DNA of 64,000 nt, from the NCBI RefSeq assembly GCF_010183535.1, contig NC_071331.1, positions 11,284,001 through 11,348,000 on the forward strand, given 5' to 3'. A program made the position numbers and the translations under genes. This document shows, one piece after another, positions 36,101 through 46,125 of this stretch (positions are counted from its first letter, which is position 1; each line of letters begins with the position of its first letter). The notes beneath the pieces are model-generated. The model was not told the origin of the DNA, did not search any database, and was given only the letters and a program-made list of their open reading frames with translations. The stretch is from Caenorhabditis remanei. Its lineage: Eukaryota; Nematoda; Chromadorea; Rhabditida; Rhabditidae.

Positions 36101-37731
36101 CTCTCGATCACTCCCATGTCTTCCAGTCTTTTCAATTCAGTTTCGACCGCTTTCTCAGAACCATACGGCACTGGACGACTCTTCTTAAAAATCGCCTTCA
36201 CATTCGGAAGAGTACGAACACGAGCTTTCTCTTTTTTGCACAATCCCAACGTTTCCTCGAAAACTTGTGGATAATCATGTTGCAAAGAACTCTCCAATTG
36301 GCTGATTTCCTTTTTGGGAACAGATGTATTCACGGTTTGCACCATTACGGCTAGACCTTCACACATACCTGGAGACTGAGAAATCCACGACATCCCAATG
36401 AGATTGTCGTCCTTTGCTCTAACGTACACATAATCAGTATACTGTATTCCTTTTAGCTCAAAAGAAACGAGAGCGCGGCCTTTCACGGACATTTGCGTTC
36501 CGTTTGCACACGAGATTCGATGTGGAACCTTTTCCAGTTCCGGACATCCAACATCCTTCCAACTCTGCTCATTAATTAATGTGATTTCACTGCCAGTGTC
36601 TACTTGGAATGACAATAACTGACCATCAACATTCACACGCATCGTTGGCTTAGACACATTATTCTGATTCTCATGTAGACCATCTACTCGAACACATTGA
36701 GTTTTTTGCACTCCTTTCTTACCCCAGTATCTACCCTTCTTCTTTTTTCCCGAGCTTTGAGGACATTGCGGTGCAAGGTGTCCCCTTTCTTCGCATTTGA
36801 AGCAGGTAACTTCTTTATTCGAATGAGAGTCAGACTTATTAGCTGTAGTATCGGTTTTGTTTTTGTTGTCTCCTCGGAAATTCTTCTTCTCAACCTTGTT
36901 CACCCCGACTTGCTGTTTCGGCGATGAAGCCGCAACTGTCTTGGTTTGTTGCTTCAGCTGGATGAATCTAATCCACTCATCATGGATAGCCGCCAATGTG
37001 ACGGTCTCCTTCTTTCTTTCGCTCTGCTCAGCCCACTGCATCAGATATGCCTTTGCGGCAGCGTCCCCTGGACTATCCAACCCTCGAAGGAACAAGAACA
37101 CAGACCAATCATCAGAGGTCATGGTTGACAGTTTCGCGTCTAGAACGGCTTCACTGATCTTGTTACTGTACTCCAATGGGTCATGGAATAGTCCCGACGA
37201 GCGGCTTATCTGTAGGCATTCTTGTCGTCGAATCATCATGCTTCGATGAGATCCAAAAACTTTATTGAGCGATGCGACTGTATCTTTGAAGGCGATTTCG
37301 TATATATCACCCGAATCTCTTTGAGAATCAACATATCTGTGGAACGTAGATTCCTCTAACGCTCCTAACAATAACCGAACTTTTTCTCTTTCCGTCAGAT
37401 CCTTTCCGTCTTCTGTGATGGTCAACTCGTTACGCGTTATCCACTTCCGGAATGCGTCCGGCTCGTCCAGAATGAACTGAAACTTTGGGATCCGACGAGC
37501 CAGATCTCCCATGAGACGAGCGCTGTACCCCGATCGCAACGGTGTGGTTGTGATAGCGTCCCCTCCCAGATTCGATTCTGACCCCCCAGTCGCGCGCGCC
37601 AAACTCTCCCGCAATAACTTGTTTTCTTCGAGTTGCCTCCTGTTAACCTCAGTAGAGACTTCGATCTGCTCGCGAAAAGCTCTCAGAGTTTCTGTTAACT
37701 CTTTAGCCATAATCATTTTTTCGTCCCCCAT
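33070..37731 (-). CDS. Ty3/gypsy Gag-Pol polyprotein
   Basis: One uninterrupted frame of 1,553 codons with no frameshift between gag and pol. Domains in order: a Gag region; a CCHC zinc knuckle (C310, C313, H318, C323); a retropepsin-type aspartic protease with DTGS at 378-381; reverse transcriptase with YLDD at 666-669; RNase H (ADAS near 814-817); integrase with an HHCC zinc module (H1041, H1044, C1074, C1077) and the D,D35E catalytic triad (D1105, D1159, E1195); then a basic Ser/Asn-rich tail. The order RT-RNase H-integrase is typical of Ty3/gypsy. The polyprotein would drive reverse transcription and integration. All catalytic residues I looked for are present. I chose the ATG 35 nt after the LTR boundary. 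Confidence 0.95.
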   Translation of the reverse strand: MGDEKMIMAKELTETLRAFREQIEVSTEVNRRQLEENKLLRESLARATGGSESNLGGDAITTTPLRSGYSARLMGDLARRIPKFQFILDEPDAFRKWITRNELTITEDGKDLTEREKVRLLLGALEESTFHRYVDSQRDSGDIYEIAFKDTVASLNKVFGSHRSMMIRRQECLQISRSSGLFHDPLEYSNKISEAVLDAKLSTMTSDDWSVFLFLRGLDSPGDAAAKAYLMQWAEQSERKKETVTLAAIHDEWIRFIQLKQQTKTVAASSPKQQVGVNKVEKKNFRGDNKNKTDTTANKSDSHSNKEVTCFKCEERGHLAPQCPQSSGKKKKGRYWGKKGVQKTQCVRVDGLHENQNNVSKPTMRVNVDGQLLSFQVDTGSEITLINEQSWKDVGCPELEKVPHRISCANGTQMSVKGRALVSFELKGIQYTDYVYVRAKDDNLIGMSWISQSPGMCEGLAVMVQTVNTSVPKKEISQLESSLQHDYPQVFEETLGLCKKEKARVRTLPNVKAIFKKSRPVPYGSEKAVETELKRLEDMGVIERVSHTDWASPIVVVRKKNSDKIRICADFKSSGLNAALQDEHHPLPTSEDIFGKLKGSIFSQIDLRDAYLQLELDEEAQKLAVINTHLGLFKYRRMPFGLKPAPAVFQKVIDKLIAGIPGVAAYLDDVIVATDTMQEHEKILKKLFARFQEYGFKVSLEKCTFAKSEIKFLGFIVNGEGRKPDPEKTEVIRKMDSPKNQKQLASFLGAICFYSRFVPKLSELRGPLDRLMKQDVEWKWTPIEQNAFDKLKNAVADSTMLSRFKEDWKIMVAADASQYGIGGVLMHETPDGQEVPIAHFARSLTDTEKRYSQIEKEALTLVYTVKKSHKFVFGRKFSLQTDHKPLLAIFGDSRDLPVHSQNRLVRWATTLLAYNFDISYISTAKFSKADWLSRMIQNYPRDEDDVVIAEIIEEDDDEDQFPNHLPVTSEDIRKSSETDNEISTIMELVRNNSWKPKPCSDIEKYWNRYKDRLKIIRNCLMIDDRVVVPRKLQEAVLTQLHEGHPGVIKMKQKARAYVFWRGLDSEVERAVLRCSNCQEQSKMPIVAPLNPWPAPKKSWSRIHLDYAGPVDGTYLLVAVDALTKYAEVKMTKTISAVATVDLMEEIFCVHGFPELIISDNGTQFTSSLFKNMCKTHGIQHSTTATYYPRSNGAAERMVDTLKRGLAKLKGTGSITRQLLTKFLYHYRNTPHAALNGMTPAEKHFNRKIRTNLSLLIPSAKNQQKVALSRYQASMKHQYDQHNAARAKSFQVGQKVYVQIQRGNKSSWGLGVVRRRFGNVLYEVQVGERFHRSHANQLRLRFGDRSKEDMFEETVFPMFFGQAEGDGVENQLSGGPRVHREGLNSLQFSDPLQSSDVSSDFCDTFVGEEVFGRRVSGRSARAPEEVNFADDCDMDMMSDRRAAQESTTSNRSASANTTTATAINPANTKGPQSESSTNPSHSLRRSQRTKRAPNRFDPCPAPSQDRGKSRGSYHPNHPAARDRGVAPASNRFVLPNSSSKGGGVGKERGRPRWH
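33107..33118 (-). other. Polypurine tract of the retrotransposon
   Basis: On the minus strand GAAGGGGGGAGG directly abuts the 3' LTR. This is the position and composition expected for the plus-strand DNA primer in reverse transcription. Confidence 0.85.
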
Positions 37732-37747
37732 AATACCTTATTTTTCT

Positions 37748-37765
37748 TGCAAATCCTGATCGCCA
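37748..37765 (-). other. Primer-binding site of the retrotransposon
   Basis: One base after the 5' LTR the minus strand reads TGGCGATCAGGATTTG. The leading TGG complements the CCA end of a tRNA. I cannot say which tRNA. Confidence 0.7.
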
Positions 37766-37766
37766 A

Positions 37767-37941
37767 TGTTATGTCGCGAGGAAGAGTAGAATAGAGTGTG
37801 ATAGACAGAATAATAGTTTACTTGAGCACAGGTTTCTCGTATAGTCGAAACCAAAGAATAATCAATAAATAAGAGTTCAATACTACGTAGAAGTTCACGT
37901 CACGTTAATGCCAGCGAGGGCGGCCACGTTCCTTGCCAACA
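37767..37941 (-). repeat. 5' LTR of the Ty3/gypsy element
   Basis: This 175-bp copy reads the same as the 3' LTR and should hold the element's promoter and transcription start. It is followed on the minus strand by the primer-binding site. Confidence 0.95.
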
Positions 37942-40924
37942 GATACAAAGGTACTTTTCGGTTCACTGAAAAGATTGGTTTCTCCCAGTACTTGATAGTT
38001 TTTAGAAACAGAAAATCTATCAAATTTGTGTAACAAGATATCGTTGAATTACACTTTTATCTTCTTTTTTGCACATTTTTCTCGTGAGGATTTAAAGAAT
38101 TTTGATGGTTTTTCGCATGTGTTTAGAGGCTATAAATTATAGCCTTCACCACCAATCTCTGTTCTGTTTCATTTCATTTCATTCCTTTTGATTTATCCTT
38201 TGAATTCATTCCAGTAGCATGATTTCTTGTGAAATATTTTTAGACACTAGAAACCACAAGCTATGTTAAACATTACTCACCAAATCATCAAGCAGTTCTA
38301 GAATTTTACCAGGTTCCAAAAACAGAGTTTTAACTCACCGTTTTCATGATCTAGTTGAATCATACCAGTTTCAAATTACAGTTTTGTGGAATACTTGAGA
38401 ACGTATCAAACGTTAAATATTTCACAATCTTTGTAAAATATTTGAAACTGTGTTCTGTAGTGAAATTCCGCATAAAAAACTGTCACAAGGATTAATTGGT
38501 TCCTTGTTTCAGCTCTTGGACCGAGAGAAAACTGAGAAAATTAAAGTGCAAAAGGAGATGGAGGAAGTGGAGAAGAGAGGGAGAGAGGTGAGTGGGTTTT
38601 ATTGAATATTTGGGAAAATAAACGTTTTTTTTTGGGGAGAATATAGCAGCCTAAATAGTTCCCGGAAAAATTGTTTCTGGTTTCCCAAACATGTTGAAAC
38701 AGTATTTTTTGTCATTGGCTGTGAAGTGGTGGTGAAGTTTGTAGCAATATCTATGTAGGAATAGTGACTTTTTTGGAAAAAGTAGTTGCTCAGATGCCAT
38801 GAAATTAGATTACGAAACTTTGAAACAGAATTTTCCTCTGTTGTTCAACATGGGTGTACCATCTGACATTTCAAAAAAAAATCGAGCATTTCTTTTTGGA
38901 TTTCCGGGTAAGATCTTCCTCTTACTAGCGTTCAATATTTTATGTTTCTATTAATTGTGAGAAGGCAAAAATAAATCTTTTTCGAAGCATTTCACGAACT
39001 TTCCGTTTTTGGCAAACTCTTTAAAAAGTCCATTAACATCTTGAAAATAAGGAAAATTATACCAACTTTTCTCTTAAATTGGGAGGTTCCGCATTAGATG
39101 TTCAGCCTTCCAACCTTTTATGTCTAAACATTGAAACAGATTTTTGATCCCATCAAAAACTTCTGTGTTGGAAACGTATTTCAAAACAAATTCGCTTTTT
39201 ATTAGTTTTCATCTTGTTATTGGTCTTGAGAACTAGTTAACTAGCCCCTTCTGAATTGAATTTGAAGTGGAAGACTCCTGGAACAAGTTACTCAATATGA
39301 AGTTAGTTACATATGTGAAGAGTCTGAAACTGGATGTTCTTTGGTAGAGACAAAAAAATGGTAAAACATTTCAACCAATAAAAAACCCATAAAATGAGTT
39401 AATTAATGGGAATAACCTTGAGTCAACCAACGATTGAACTGAGCAACCAATAACTTCTCAAGAATCTTCACAAATGATTCAGATATTCTTTTCCTAATTT
39501 CAGTAGATCTGCAATAACACATACCATAAAACATTCAAAACCAGTCACTTTCAGAAACTACTGGAAAAAGAGCGTGAATTCCGAAAGACAATGGAAGAAA
39601 TGGAGCAAAATGAGGAGATTTTCAGTGTTTTGGAGAAGAAATACAATGATCAACACAAGAAAGTTATGGTCAGTTTTCTTAGATAACCAAACTATTATTA
39701 AACATACAATAAAATAACAATAGACCGAAACCGATATTTTTTTCAAAAAGTGATGAAATGGGGGAACTTCCAATAATCTTATAGGATTTTTTTGTAGAAA
39801 ATGAACGACGTTCTCCGAGATTATGAACGCAGAATTGAGCAGTTGAATATGGAGAAATCGGATTTGGAAGCGGAGAATTTGAAGGTATTTACATTTGTAT
39901 TGGATTGGAATAAAAGAAAACTATGAATTCTCGAGAGAATACAATTTTGAAAGAATTCGAAACAGAACATATTTTCAGCTGAAAGAAGCCCAAAATCGAC
40001 AAGATTCTCATTATGGAAATATGGAAAAGGAGTGGATGGAGAAGACGTCAATGATTGATGAACTTCAGAATCAGGTGCAGAAACTTCTGGATGAGACAAA
40101 TGAACAGAAGATTACGATTGCTAAGTAGGGAGGAATAGACTGAAATTCAAGAAAAAAGAAATTTCAGATTGGAAACAGCGTTGGAAGATGAGAAAGCAAG
40201 ACATTCGAGACAGAACAACACGATTGGAGAAATGCAAAAATTGATAACGGAATTGAATGTGAGTTCCGAAAGAGATTTATCTGAAGCACAGTTGCCTCCA
40301 CTTTCAGGAAAAGATTGCACGTCTTGATAATGTTGCTCTGAATGAGAGGAATTCGACGAGGAAGATTGAGAGGGAGAAGGAGAAATTGAATGAGGAATTG
40401 ACGACGGCGAAGGAAATAATTCAGAAACAGGCGAAGAAGATTGACGAGTTGGTGAGTGGGGAATTTCTTTGTGTTTCATCGAATCTTTTTGAGTTAAAAC
40501 GAAATTGTTATCTTAATCAATTGGTGAATTTTTCAAACTATATGTAGATCATTGGCACAAAATAACCTGAGGAATTTTATTCCTGAAATTTCCGAATTCA
40601 TGATGATCACAAATAAGAATTGATAGACTCAATTATTGTTGAACACTTGAAAGTCCTTTTCATAACTGTAAATTTTGATCAAGTAAGTACAGAGTTATTC
40701 AGAAGAATGCTCAGCAGAACAAAACTATAAGCAGGGAACATAATATATACGTTATATTATCAAAACTGTAGTGAATAAAATCGAGAATTATTAAGTGAAA
40801 AGGTATTGAGTTTTGAGTTCGGGAAGATATTGCGAGGCATTAAAATAACTCTGAACAAACATTTCGCTTTTCCCCAATGGGAACTACATATATTCGCTTC
40901 GAAAAACACTATCCTATGGAATTC

Positions 40925-40986
40925 CTGTTTCACAAATTTTTGACAAGGAGCTACATAAAGTCTGGTAATTTCAGTAATTATAGTGA
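40925..40986 (+). ncRNA. Candidate 21U-RNA locus, copy B intron 20
   Basis: Core at 40925-40932, TGGT at 40963-40966, 5' U at 40966. It is the orthologue of the locus at 19625. Confidence 0.55.
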
Positions 40987-42367
40987 CTACTGCTATCATC
41001 TCAACTCCAGGTGAAACCGTTTTTTTTCTCAGATGGGACGTGTGAATTACGGTAACCATGATTCTTAAAATCACAGCCAGACTGAAACAGGGCATTTTAA
41101 CTTCTGAAACTTCTGAAACCACGCTTCATTTTCAAAAGTTGAGACTTTCTGTTTCAACGTCACTAGATCATCTTAATAATGCAACTATCTTATCAGTTGG
41201 ATATGTATTATCATTCCATATTAGAAAAAGAATGTCGAAAACTAGGACGCAAATCGGAACTAGTTTCTCTGTTTCATGTTGAACATAATATGTTTCTTCT
41301 CAAATTTCAGTCGATGGTAGCATTTCAGACCGACTATATCAACTCTATCGAACTAGCCATAGTCACGTAATTTGCGAGAAATAGTGCGGAATTGTTTGAG
41401 AGTTCAAAAGTTCTAGAGTATTGTAACTCGCATTGCATCGTCGGTCAAATACGTCTTTCCATTTCTCAGATATCTGAAACCGTATTATGCATTTCATCAG
41501 TTGAATATGAAGCGGTACAAAGCTGAGAGCATCAATGGTTCCAACGAAACCAAGTTATCTAAATCTAAAACATCTGAAACACAAATTAAATGTTATAGAT
41601 TAGTGTAACAAAATAACCTTCAAGGATCAATACAACTTCTCTGATCCAAAATTTTCTACTTAAAACCCTCTAGAAGCTGCGAAATTCTGTTTCAACTTCA
41701 CCAGATTCTCTCGATTTGAAATTTCATCTGTTACGATTTCATTGTTTCAGAAAGACGAATGCCGAAAACGTGGAAACGAAGTGAACAGATTGGAGAGGAA
41801 ACTAGAAGACAAGGAGGCGATGATGGCTGATTGTGTGAAAGAATTGAAGGATAGTCACAAGGAAAGACTCAAAGAAATGGAGCAGAAAGTGGAAGATGTG
41901 AAACGGAAAAATTCGAAACTAGAGAATGAGAACTCGACTCAGAAGAGTCAAATCGAGACATTCCAGCGAGAATCGAGTGTTGATTCGGATTACGGTAGAT
42001 CTAGTTCAGGGAGATTATCCACGTTGGGAAGACAGTATTCACTCACTTCGATTGGCTCATTTTCATCGATTCGGACTGTTGGATTGAGTCGAAAAGACTC
42101 GGTTTCCGATATGACGTCATCTATGTATTCGTTGAGAGGTCGGAGAGATTCCACGTATGATATGACGTCATCGATTTCGAATTCTGTTGGATTACAAAGA
42201 TCTCCGTCGACTTCACAGGTTATGGAGAAGGAAAGGAGAATTTTGGAGTTGGAAAAGTAGGTCACATTGGGGTTTGGATTTTTGGCCATCTTTTTTTTTC
42301 AGTAATACTGATACAGCTTTTCGCCCAAATTCATGAAACTCGAGAAATGGAAAAGTTTGTTTTCTTA

Positions 42368-42909
42368 CTAGGGAGTGTTCCAGACCTAAATCGGCTTTTC
42401 AAATTGACTCATATCCTATAAGGTACTTCTCAACACGCTGATTCCGAATATGTGATCCAATTTTGCAGAGTGCTTCATTGAACAGATATATGCATTTTAA
42501 GTCATTTACAGTGAAAAATTGCATTTTTCAAGAGATTCAAAATCAATTTTAAACCCATTTTTTCCAATTTTTCTGTGTAATACGTGTAAATCAAAGTTGA
42601 AAGAGAACACTAAGAACATTAACTGATTAAAAAATTTTGAAAAAAAGTTTAATCACAACTGTCCAAATGTCAAAAATCAAAGTGATATAATTTTTTTTTC
42701 TGAAAACTTTTTTCATTAAAAAACGTTGCTAATGTAATTTTTCAATTTTTTTGCAATTTTTCACTTGAAATGACTTAAAATGCATATACCTCAGTTCAGT
42801 GGAGCGTTCTGCAAAATTGGAATACATTTTAGAAATCAGCGTGTTGAGAAGCACTTTATAGGATATGAGTCAATTTGAAAAGCCGATTTACGTCTGGAAC
42901 ATTCCCTAG
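42368..42909. mobile_element. 542-bp palindromic element in intron 21 of copy B
   Basis: The element begins CTAGGGAGTGTTCCAG and ends with the near-complement CTGGAACATTCCCTAG. It is flanked by TTA on both sides. Long arms pair, with blocks such as TCCTATAAGGTACTTCTCAA on the left and its near-complement on the right, around an AT-rich centre. Copy A has no counterpart at this place. A 3-bp TTA duplication is what PIF/Harbinger-type MITEs leave, but the superfamily is an inference because no transposase is present. Confidence 0.75.
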
Positions 42910-43456
42910 TTAGCTTGGAAAAAACTGATTTTTCCGTTCCTATGAGTTTTCAAAACGGGACAAATTGGTAAAGAATCTGATGAAATGTCTGGGCATTTTC
43001 AGAGAAAAAGCAGCAATCAACACGGATCTTCAATTGGTCAAACGAGAGTTGGATGTCTACAAATCACAGTTGTCAGCTGTTGAATCGGTAGGCATTATTT
43101 CGTTTTCGAACTGATTCATCAATTGTGTTTTTGAGTTTGAACTAGGCTGTGTTAATTATGAAACTGAAAAGTATGGCTTCGGTTTGTAACACTAGTTTTC
43201 AAAAGAGCTACGCGAAAGAAGTTTTCATGACAAAAAATCCAAAATGAGCTTCAAAATTATTGCTCCCAAATACACGGAACATGAAACAGTAAAAACTTTG
43301 TTTGGTGATTGAAAACGCACAAAAAGTCAAGATGGTTTCAGTAGAGCTCGTTTGTTATTATGAGATTCAATCATTTGTGAAAACTTTTTTCGATAAAAGG
43401 ATGTGGGGATTCAGAACTCCATTTAGAATTTTCTTGTCTTCAGTATTTGCCAGGTT

Positions 43457-43552
43457 ATGGACCTATTCACAAGATAGCAAAAAAACCAAAAACCTTTTTT
43501 GCTAGAAGTAAAAAGGTTTTTTGCTATCTTGTGAATTGGACCATTATGAAGA
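43457..43552. repeat. Short palindrome in intron 22 of copy B
   Basis: This is the orthologue of the palindrome at 21681-21777. The arms around TTCACAAGATAGC are conserved, but the right half has lost part of the second GGTTTTTTTG block. Confidence 0.65.
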
Positions 43553-44538
43553 AACCAGAGCAGTGGGATAATCAACCAACAATTACTTGTTCCTAAGTCA
43601 AAACAGAAAAATTAGTTTTTCAGGAAAAAGAATCTCTCCAAGCGACACTCCGAAAGCAAACGAATCAACTGCAAGAAACCACCCGGCAATTCAATTCTGC
43701 ACAGAAAAATGCAGATAATCTTGCACTTCGACTGAAAAAAGCACTCGCAGATTGTGATGAATGGAAGAAAAAGCATGAGGAATCAATAAATGAGAGTAAG
43801 ACAGAGATACTGGCAGAACGAAAAAGAGCAATGGATAGAGCAGAGGCATCTGAAAAAGAGACTGAATTGAAGCAGAGTCGAATGGCAACGATTGAAAGTG
43901 CAAAGAGTGCATTGAGTGGGGAGTTGGCAAGGACTCAGGCAGAATTGGATAGATGTCGACAGATAATTGTGCAGTTGGAAGAGAATATCAAGAGTCAGGA
44001 GACGCTGGGAAACAGTTTTGAACGACATCAGAGCAATCTCAATTTCGAAATTGAGAATTTTAGAGATGAGAATTGTGCGTTGAAGGCGAAAATTCGAAGA
44101 CAATACAAACAGATTGAACTTCTTACTCGTGAGTTATCTGTTCTTCTGAAATATTTATTTGAAAATCTTTTCCTGTTTTCAGAGCAAGACGAAACCAACG
44201 ATGAGTTGAATCATTTCGAAAACAAAACCGAGAGACTTCTCTAATTTTTTTGAAACCATTTCCTTGTTTTTATTATTTTTCTTGTTACCTATTTTATATA
44301 CTTGTGTTTCGACTTGTAGTGTTTCCCCCTATCACCGGTGTACAACCCAATTGTTCGTGGTCAATAAACTCATTTAGATGCGACCTTGAGATATTGGGAA
44401 GCGGATATCTGAAAAAAAACTGATTTAAAAAAAACTAAACGATAACACATGTGCATGAATGAAAAAACTCCATTCATCAGCTGTTATTGAAGTTCGAAAA
44501 TCTTGAAAGCAATAACAATTTATTAAGATATAATGGCC

Positions 44539-45038
44539 TTAGTCGAAAAGTCCGAATCCCATGTCGTCATCAGATTCTTCCTTTGGCTCCTCCTTCTTGG
44601 CGGCCTTGGTGTCAGCGGCAGCAGCAGCTGGGGCAGCGGATGAAGCGGCTGGAGCTCCTCCTGAGGGCACCTGAAAAAAATGGACTTGGATCAAGTTTTC
44701 ACGGAATAGATGACTTGAGCACAACTTGGGCAATAGCTGAAACGTTCTCAAAGACGTTATTCAAAGTCTTCCACAAAAATGTGATAATTAACTCACTGAA
44801 GCTATTCTTGTCATTCCTTCGGCAAAAATCTCTTCCATATTCCTTCCTTGAAGCGAAGCGACGACTTTGTTGATATTCTCAACATCAGAGTCAATTCCTA
44901 CGGAGCTCAAAATCTTTTTGAGGTCATCAGCCTGAAAATTGATATTTTTCATAAAAATTGAGAAGCAAAGAAAACAATTACCTTTGGGTCGGAGTTTCCG
45001 CCGAGACTGGCGAGCAAATAGGCAGAAATGTAACGCAT
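44539..45038 (-). CDS. 60S acidic ribosomal protein P2, divergent paralogue
   Basis: Three exons on the minus strand (44982-45038, 44797-44931, 44539-44670) give a predicted 107-aa protein. It begins [15 protein letters not shown] and ends with the universal P-protein tail [13 protein letters not shown]. The middle is the Ala-rich flexible hinge. P1/P2 dimers form the ribosomal stalk that recruits translation factors, and the acidic tail contacts elongation factors. The start Met and helical N-domain are P2-type. An acceptor CTTTCAG lies 5 nt before the ATG, consistent with SL trans-splicing. The middle exon differs clearly from the partner gene at 45622, while the last exon and 3' flank are almost identical. 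AATAAA (minus strand) is at 44519-44524. Confidence 0.9.
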
Positions 45039-45621
45039 TTTATCTGAAAGTGAACTCTTGAAAACAAAAAAGAAAGCAAGCAAAAACGGTAAAAAGCCAA
45101 AATTTCCAAGAACGATTTTTTTTCAAAACTGTTATTAAAAACGACATGTATTTCATTTTAAATTGCTGTGGAAAACATTTTAATAATTTTCGGCTTATTT
45201 TTAAACAAATTTCTTCCGAAAATATGAATGAAATCGCAAGAAAACTGATGAAAACCGAAAATAAAAATTGAAGAAAATCTTTTTTAAAAAATGTATTTTA
45301 AAGGCGCACGCAATTTCCCCACTGGTGGGTCTCGCGACGCCTCAATCTTCTACAGTACTCTGCAGCAGCCAAAACGAGATTTTTCTTCATTCTTGAAGTT
45401 TTTTTTTGAATTTTGAAGATTTCTACCCAAATTTTTCGATTTTTTACAAGAAAAATTTCAATTAAACTCACTCTGTCTTATTTATAGCTGTGTTGGAGCC
45501 TTGCCCGATTGAAAACTACACTTTTTTGACCGTTAAAATAAAAATTTAGGCCATTTATATTTCCGTGTCTCTTTACATTTTTTTTCATTTTTCATTTTGA
45601 AACTATTTTTTTTCAGGTAAT
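45039..45621. promoter_or_regulatory. Shared intergenic region between the two divergent P2 genes
   Basis: The 583 nt between the two start codons must hold both promoters. It is AT-rich with one GC-rich island (about 45300-45365) that includes CTGGTGGGTCTCGCGACGCC and TACAGTACTCTGCAGC. No TATA box is obvious, which fits ribosomal protein genes. Confidence 0.5.
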
Positions 45622-46125
45622 ATGCGTTACACATCGGCTTACTTGCTCGCCGCTCTTGGTGGAAACTCCGACCCGAAGGTGGGTATCGCCATCTAATAAT
45701 TGTTTCACAATCAAACGATTATCTTTTCAGGCTGATGACCTCAAGAAGATCTTGAGCTCTGTCGGAATCGACGCCGATGCCGAGAAAGTCGACAGCGTCG
45801 TGGCCGCGCTGAAAGGAAAGAACCTCAAAGAGGTTATTACCGAAGGAAAGGCTAAAATCGCTTCAGTGAGTTAATAATTCAAATTTTCGGGAAACTCGTC
45901 ATAGCGTCTTTGAAAGGGTTCAAGCTCTCGCAAAATGTTGAGCGAAAAGCCAAATTTTAAAAATATTTCTTTTATTCAAAATTGTTGTTTTAGGTACCCT
46001 CAGGAGGAGCTCCAGCCGCTTCATCCGCTGCCCCAGCTGCTGCTGCCGCTGACACCAAGGCCGCCAAGAAGGAGGAGCCAAAGGAAGAATCTGATGACGA
46101 CATGGGATTCGGACTTTTCGACTAA
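45622..46125 (+). CDS. 60S acidic ribosomal protein P2
   Basis: Three exons (45622-45678, 45731-45865, 45994-46125) encode a predicted 107-aa P2 protein. It begins [15 protein letters not shown], has a typical middle helix ([14 protein letters not shown]), an Ala-rich hinge and the tail [14 protein letters not shown] trans-splice-like acceptor TTTTTTTCAG lies 6 nt before the ATG, usual for nematode ribosomal protein genes. It forms the stalk with P1 and helps recruit elongation factors. Exon lengths equal those of the divergent neighbour (57/135/132 nt). Its middle exon looks the more canonical of the two, so I take this as the main gene. AATAAA is at 46140-46145. Confidence 0.95.

Larger units (their letters stand above)
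32932..37941 (-). mobile_element. Complete Ty3/gypsy LTR retrotransposon (5,010 bp)
   Basis: Two 175-bp LTRs (32932-33106 and 37767-37941) that I read as identical flank a single long minus-strand gag-pol frame. The 5-bp target duplication GATAC lies at 32927-32931 and 37942-37946. A primer-binding site follows the 5' LTR and a polypurine tract precedes the 3' LTR. The insertion is in intron 14 of myosin copy B, on the strand opposite to the myosin. Identical LTRs and an unbroken frame mean it inserted very recently and may still be active. There is no envelope gene. Confidence 0.95.
38164..43289. promoter_or_regulatory. Further 21U-RNA promoter cores, 3' half of copy B
   Basis: Plus-strand cores start at 38164, 41149, 41269 and 41687. 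Minus-strand cores start at 38695, 38821, 39132, 41083 and 43282. Several are retained from copy A (17413, 17567, 19896, 20006, 20497) while 38164, 39132 and 43282 are matched only by variants there. Confidence 0.55.
25429..44244 (+). pseudogene. Myosin heavy chain-like gene copy B (lacks exons 1-2; exon 13 disrupted)
   Basis: Counterparts of exons 3-24 are present with identical lengths and phases: 25429-25563, 25721-25899, 26274-26442, 26629-26692, 26739-27074, 28372-28490, 28631-28736, 29461-29690, 29946-30237, 30397-30464, 30937-31010 plus 32141-32191 (exon 13, split), 32350-32911, 38513-38587, 39555-39668, 39798-39884, 39979-40124, 40168-40258, 40308-40451, 41751-42256, 43003-43087, 43624-44128, 44183-44244. 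P-loop, switch I and switch II are intact. Exons 1-2 are missing. A palindromic transposon in exon 13 brings an in-frame stop (TAA) within about 16 codons of the insertion point. Differences from copy A in the exons compared are mostly synonymous, so the copy was probably constrained until recently. A retrotransposon sits in intron 14. AATAAA is at 44363-44368. It could also be an uncollapsed second haplotype. Confidence 0.85.

Noticed and set aside
33060..37249. Plus-strand and other-frame open frames over the retrotransposon
   Set aside because: They are shadows of the 1,553-codon gag-pol frame on the minus strand.
22646..44244. Copy B exons as mutually exclusive alternative exons of one giant gene
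   Set aside because: Copy A has its own stop, 3' UTR and AATAAA before copy B begins. Splicing from exon 2 across more than 16 kb and a terminator is unlikely.
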